The position numbers and the translations under genes were made by a program. Of a stretch of 64,000 nt of DNA, positions 60,677 to 64,000 are shown piece after piece. The DNA is from G963662605 sp963662605 (lineage in GTDB: Bacteria > Bacteroidota > Ignavibacteria > Ignavibacteriales > Ignavibacteriaceae). Where the stretch lies: positions 3,596,001 through 3,660,000 of the forward strand of contig OY759785.1 in assembly GCA_963662605.1 (NCBI GenBank), read 5' to 3'. Under the pieces are notes generated by a model. That model was not told the origin of the DNA and did not search any database. It saw only the letters and a program-made list of their open reading frames with translations. The first letter of the stretch is position 1. Each line of letters starts with the position of its first letter.

Positions 60677-61700
60677 TGCGCCTTGCATCCGGGTTAATAA
60701 TAATATCAAGATAGTTTTTCAGGTAACCCTGAGCTGAATGATCTTTCACGGAGCGCTTATATCCTGCACTCGCAATTTCTTCACGGAGAGTATCCGCTTT
60801 CAAAAAGAAATCTATAATCTGCGGCAGTCTGCGGACATCTTCAAAAGCGGCAATCTCTTTATCAAGTTCATACACGCGGTTCAATCCGGGAATAAAATAG
60901 GTCAATTGAAATCCGCCGCAGGCATTAATTTCATATGTCCTGCCTTTTACCTGTTCACGATTCTTCCTGTTGAGCAACAACTGCTTCAGGCTTTTTGGTT
61001 TGCGAACCGACATGAGCAGATATGAAATATCATATGAAACGCCGTTTGAGAGATTCAAGTTGATTTTGGATTGATTGAATACATCCACCATATCGTCCTG
61101 ACTCAACCATGGATTGGCATTACCCCAGCCGCGTCCGAAGACGTGGATATCAATACCGGATTTTTTAAGATACTTAACGACCCATTCACGGTACGGATTA
61201 TAACCTCCGACAAATGAAACGTCGTATTTTTTCGGTAAATCTTTTCTGCTGTAAATTTTATCATTGAACCCGAAAGGACAATAAACCGCGTGGCGAATGC
61301 CTTCCTGCAGATACTGCTGATACATATAATAGTCGGGAGTAGAATAGAAATCGAAATAATCTCTCCAATGCTTAACGTACTGGACGCGCCAGGGATCGTC
61401 AAAGAAGTAAACTGCGGTTCTGGTGAGCTTCCGGATATCCTGAAGTACAGCTTCGTCAAACTCATTTTCAAATAAGCAGAATAAGGCGCCATCCGGTTTT
61501 TCCGCTTTGACCAGCTCAAACAATTTCTTATTCATCGCCTGCTTACCGTGCTGCTTGAATTCGGAATAGAAATCGAATATCACAAGATTATCCGCTCCGA
61601 CAATATCACTCAGCGGCTCTTTGATATTCAGATATTCGTACGAATACCCGCGTTCTTTAACACCGTAATCATAGACCATTAAAACAAGCAGTAACTTCAA
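60669..61700 (-). CDS. CgeB-like glycosyltransferase
   Basis: A 343-residue GT-B-type enzyme with LLLVLMVYDYGVKERGYSYE, AVYFFDDPWRVQYVKHW, YDVSFVGGYNPYREWVVKYL, HVFGRGWG, and RTYEINACGGFQLTYFIPGL. This is the CgeB/DUF3880 transferase pattern. Start is TTG 61698-61700, sharing TTGA with the stop of the flippase gene; this coupling supports the start. Confidence 0.85.
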   Translation of the reverse strand: MKLLLVLMVYDYGVKERGYSYEYLNIKEPLSDIVGADNLVIFDFYSEFKQHGKQAMNKKLFELVKAEKPDGALFCLFENEFDEAVLQDIRKLTRTAVYFFDDPWRVQYVKHWRDYFDFYSTPDYYMYQQYLQEGIRHAVYCPFGFNDKIYSRKDLPKKYDVSFVGGYNPYREWVVKYLKKSGIDIHVFGRGWGNANPWLSQDDMVDVFNQSKINLNLSNGVSYDISYLLMSVRKPKSLKQLLLNRKNREQVKGRTYEINACGGFQLTYFIPGLNRVYELDKEIAAFEDVRRLPQIIDFFLKADTLREEIASAGYKRSVKDHSAQGYLKNYLDIIINPDARRNA

Positions 61701-63007
61701 TTGCGAAACCTTCGGTTGATCAGAGAAATATGAATCAAATAAATTGCGCCGGTCAGCAATGACGCGTATGCCATACCCTCAATACCGTAATGTTTGATAA
61801 AGGCATAATTCAAAATTACTGAAATTATTCCAATTAATAGTTTAGGGAACAGATACACGTTTGGTTGGTTCATTGCGAGGCCGCGGTTACACATGCTTTG
61901 ACCGAAAAGAAAGAGTCCCGTACCGCCCGCGAAATACGGCAGCAGATAACTAAACGTGGTATAACTCGAATTTCCGAATATCCTGAGCAATAAAGCTCCG
62001 AAGCCTATTGATGCAAGTATTGCCGCAGTCGCGATACCGAGGACGATCATGTTATTCCAGAAGATAAAACGGTTCCCACGGCGCACCGCGTCTTTATCGG
62101 AGAGATCTGCAAAGTTTTTGAAGATCAACGGTGCCGTAAAATCATTAAGAAGATTATTCGGGACAGCCAGAAGCGTATTGATAACCGTAATCATAAGTCC
62201 ATACACACCGACTTTATCAATAGCCAACAGATCAGCCATAATCCATTTTTCGCTGTTCTGCTGCAGCCAGCCGCCTGTTCCCCAGATGCTGAACGGTGCC
62301 GCATAACGCAGAATCGGTTTATAATCGTAAGCCGTTTCCTGACTACCTGAATTTTCAATTTCCGACTCGGCAATTACGGATTTTTTAAAACGATATTTTT
62401 TCACTAATCCGAACACGATATACGAAAGGCTTGAAAGGAAAAGAACTGCAAAAAGACTCATTGCGTGAGAGTAGTACAGGATAACCAGAAGGATAATAAT
62501 AGTCCCCCGTTCGGAAATCTGCAAAAGCGCATTGAGTTTCCGCTGGCGTATTGTATTCAAAGCCGCGCTGAAAAAATCGCTGTACTTGGAACCGATAATA
62601 AAAAATGCAGAAAGGAAAAACAGATTGCGGTAATACACCAGCGACAGGACAGAGCAAATTATTGTCCCGACGATACCCGCTATGAGCAGTAACCCGGAAA
62701 GTGAATTCAGAAATTTGAACAGCAAACGGGTGAGTCCGATTGTTTTGGCTTCACTTTTAGCTATATAATAGTAGCGCACCAGACTTTGCTGTGCCGGTCC
62801 ATATAAAATTTGTGTCAGAAGAGATGATATGGTCAATATCAAAACATAGATTCCGAATTCATCCTTGCCGATGTTACTGATCGCTTTAACGATAAGAAAA
62901 TTAGTGACAAGGTACATCAACTGACCGGAGGCAAACCAGATGAATTCATCTTTCATCCGGAAGCTTTTTTGTAGAATTGGTGGAAGTAATTTAGAAAGTG
63001 ATTTCAT
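61697..63007 (-). CDS. Polysaccharide flippase (Wzx/MATE-like)
   Basis: A 436-residue protein with about twelve to fourteen membrane helices. It begins with a basic amphipathic segment (QKSFRMKDEFIWFASGQLMY) and has PFSIWGTGGWLQQNSEKWIM. Wzx proteins move undecaprenyl-linked repeat units across the inner membrane. No Wzy polymerase or Wzz is in the window. First gene of the polysaccharide operon. Confidence 0.88.
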   Translation of the reverse strand: MKSLSKLLPPILQKSFRMKDEFIWFASGQLMYLVTNFLIVKAISNIGKDEFGIYVLILTISSLLTQILYGPAQQSLVRYYYIAKSEAKTIGLTRLLFKFLNSLSGLLLIAGIVGTIICSVLSLVYYRNLFFLSAFFIIGSKYSDFFSAALNTIRQRKLNALLQISERGTIIILLVILYYSHAMSLFAVLFLSSLSYIVFGLVKKYRFKKSVIAESEIENSGSQETAYDYKPILRYAAPFSIWGTGGWLQQNSEKWIMADLLAIDKVGVYGLMITVINTLLAVPNNLLNDFTAPLIFKNFADLSDKDAVRRGNRFIFWNNMIVLGIATAAILASIGFGALLLRIFGNSSYTTFSYLLPYFAGGTGLFLFGQSMCNRGLAMNQPNVYLFPKLLIGIISVILNYAFIKHYGIEGMAYASLLTGAIYLIHISLINRRFRN

Positions 63008-63380
63008 TCACACGGTTTTATAATCAATAACAAAATATGATTGTAATTTACTACGGCATTTGACCCAAAATGAATTAAATATACCGATATCTTCCTCTAT
63101 TTACTAAGAATATACCGACTATATGGCCATTTCGTCAGTAAATTATTCATTAAGGTTTTTCCAATGTACAATAAAATGCAGTATTTTCAAAGATTTCCAG
63201 GCGCTTTTGGCCGGAATACGAATTCTTTGCCCCATCGCGATTTGCCCCGATTTTTTACCGCGCATCTATTTTCTCCATTTTGCGGTATTGATTTTTTTAT
63301 TACTTTACCATTAGCAATTTTCCATATTCGGCATATATTAAGGCTTATAAAATATCATCTTATTAAATTTAGAGGTTCAT
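63008..63380. other. Divergent intergenic region
   Basis: No gene in 373 bases between the flippase and cytochrome genes. A TATAAAAT-like run near 63347-63356 could be a -10 of the cytochrome promoter, but no clear -35 is seen. The short open frames here look random. Confidence 0.35.
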
Positions 63381-63794
63381 GTGAAGAAAACATTTTTATC
63401 ACTCGTTGTTATGATCGCATTGGTTGCATTGTATGGATTTATGTTGACAACTGCTCCTGAAGAAAACGCGGGGAAAAAGATTTTTGTTGATGCAAAATGC
63501 AACAATTGTCATAACGTTGCGAGCGACAGCATCGCGGCGGTAAAGTCAATGAAAAACGTTCCTGATCTGTCATCAATCGGTGCCAAACTTTCAGCCGACA
63601 CATTGAAGCCTTATCTCTTGAAACAGGCAAAACTCAATGATAAAATGCACATGGTTAAGTTCAATGGTACCGAAGAAGACCTTGGTAAGCTTGTTTCATG
63701 GCTCGGTACACTGAAAGCAGCCGAAGCCAAAGAAGCTCCAGCTGCAACAGAGGCTCCTGCTCAGGAAGCTCCGAAACCGGCTGAAGCTAAGTAA
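63381..63794 (+). CDS. Small class I-like cytochrome c
   Basis: A 137-residue protein beginning with GTG, with GAGG five bases upstream. Signal/anchor residues about 4-23, haem motif C40NNC43H44, likely distal Met at 89 or 91 (KMHMVKF), and an Ala/Pro/Glu/Lys-rich tail from about 112 (APAATEAPAQEAPKPAEAK). It would be a periplasmic or membrane-tethered electron carrier. The tail may be a flexible tether. Confidence 0.9.
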   Translation: MKKTFLSLVVMIALVALYGFMLTTAPEENAGKKIFVDAKCNNCHNVASDSIAAVKSMKNVPDLSSIGAKLSADTLKPYLLKQAKLNDKMHMVKFNGTEEDLGKLVSWLGTLKAAEAKEAPAATEAPAQEAPKPAEAK

Positions 63795-63822
63795 CAATTT
63801 TTATTAGAAAGCTCTTTAATGA

Positions 63823-63854
63823 AACGGCAGTTTTCTAAAGTGAAAACTGCCGTT
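63823..63854 (+). terminator. Terminator-like hairpin after the cytochrome gene
   Basis: AACGGCAGTTTTC / GAAAACTGCCGTT with a TAAAGT loop, 29 bases past the stop. No long T-run follows, so efficiency is uncertain. Confidence 0.6.
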
Positions 63855-64000
63855 GCTCTTAAAAAGATATATTGAAACTTTTTTGCGGGTAGAACATCAT
63901 CATTCCCCCCGTGAGACAAAACCGACCCAGGCTGAGGAAGCTGCACCAAAATATTATTATGAAAGCCAGGGCAAAAGTTATAATTTCCACATGATTTATT
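63855..64000 (+). other. Right-edge sequence with an open frame running off the window
   Basis: One plus-strand frame has no stop from 63844 to the window end and reads RETKPTQAEEAAPKYYYES in its middle. It has no clear start or ribosome-binding site, so it may be the beginning of a gene or chance. Confidence 0.2.

Overview
The window reads as chromosomal DNA of a free-living, Gram-negative bacterium of the Bacteroidota/Ignavibacteriota/Chlorobiota group, most likely an Ignavibacteria- or Kryptonia-like lineage. This rests on type IX secretion (T9SS) cargo tails of the NYPNPFNPST type, a PorU-like C25 peptidase, PorV/PorQ-like barrels, a carboxypeptidase-regulatory TonB receptor, a four-subunit 2-oxoacid:ferredoxin oxidoreductase, and the gene order prs-rplY-pth-rpsF-ssb-rpsR-rplI. 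The lineage is inferred from gene content only.

Layout. 1-2.2 kb: MacA/MacB-type efflux operon. 2.3-10 kb: surface module of TonB receptor, large T9SS cargo and PorV-like barrel. 10.6-13.8 kb: chagasin-like protease inhibitor, adenylate-forming ligase and methyltransferase. 13.8-17.2 kb: T9SS cargo, a tRNA-Arg locus rearranged around a GIY-YIG nuclease gene, a repeat element and a repeat-type surface protein. 17.4-26.1 kb: operon of two glycosyltransferases, PorU-like sortase and a barrel. 26.3-31.8 kb: YjbH-like protein, a MauE/thioredoxin-like membrane protein, and a 2-oxoacid:ferredoxin oxidoreductase operon with two small accessory proteins. 31.8-38.8 kb: repeats, CDF metal exporter, ribosomal/prs operon and a GDPD. 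38.9-42.2 kb: alpha/beta hydrolase, T9SS cargo and a tRNA-Ala gene beside a degenerate tandem array. 42.5-46.2 kb: Nramp-type transporter with a separate MgtE_N/CBS regulator, and DedA. 46.2-55.4 kb: tandem SGNH hydrolases, YjbQ, a lipoprotein/barrel pair and an unusual AT-rich unknown gene. 55.5-63 kb: surface polysaccharide cluster (GT9, GT2, GT4, GT2, DUF268, CgeB-like GT, flippase). 63.4 kb: small cytochrome c.

Most unusual signal. Two tRNA loci carry degenerate tRNA-derived copies in which short palindromes of the TCCCGAT..ATCGGGA type replace or interrupt the anticodon-arm/variable region, and the copies break off or are interrupted in the T-loop. At tRNA-Ala(CGC) nine such units form a 73-74 bp tandem array directly upstream of the intact gene. 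At tRNA-Arg(CCT) a GIY-YIG nuclease ORF lies between the intact tRNA and a duplicated 3' tRNA half, and its stop codon falls in the copied anticodon loop. In addition, two to three related intergenic elements of about 190-470 bp have terminal inverted repeats and chains of hairpins but no gene.
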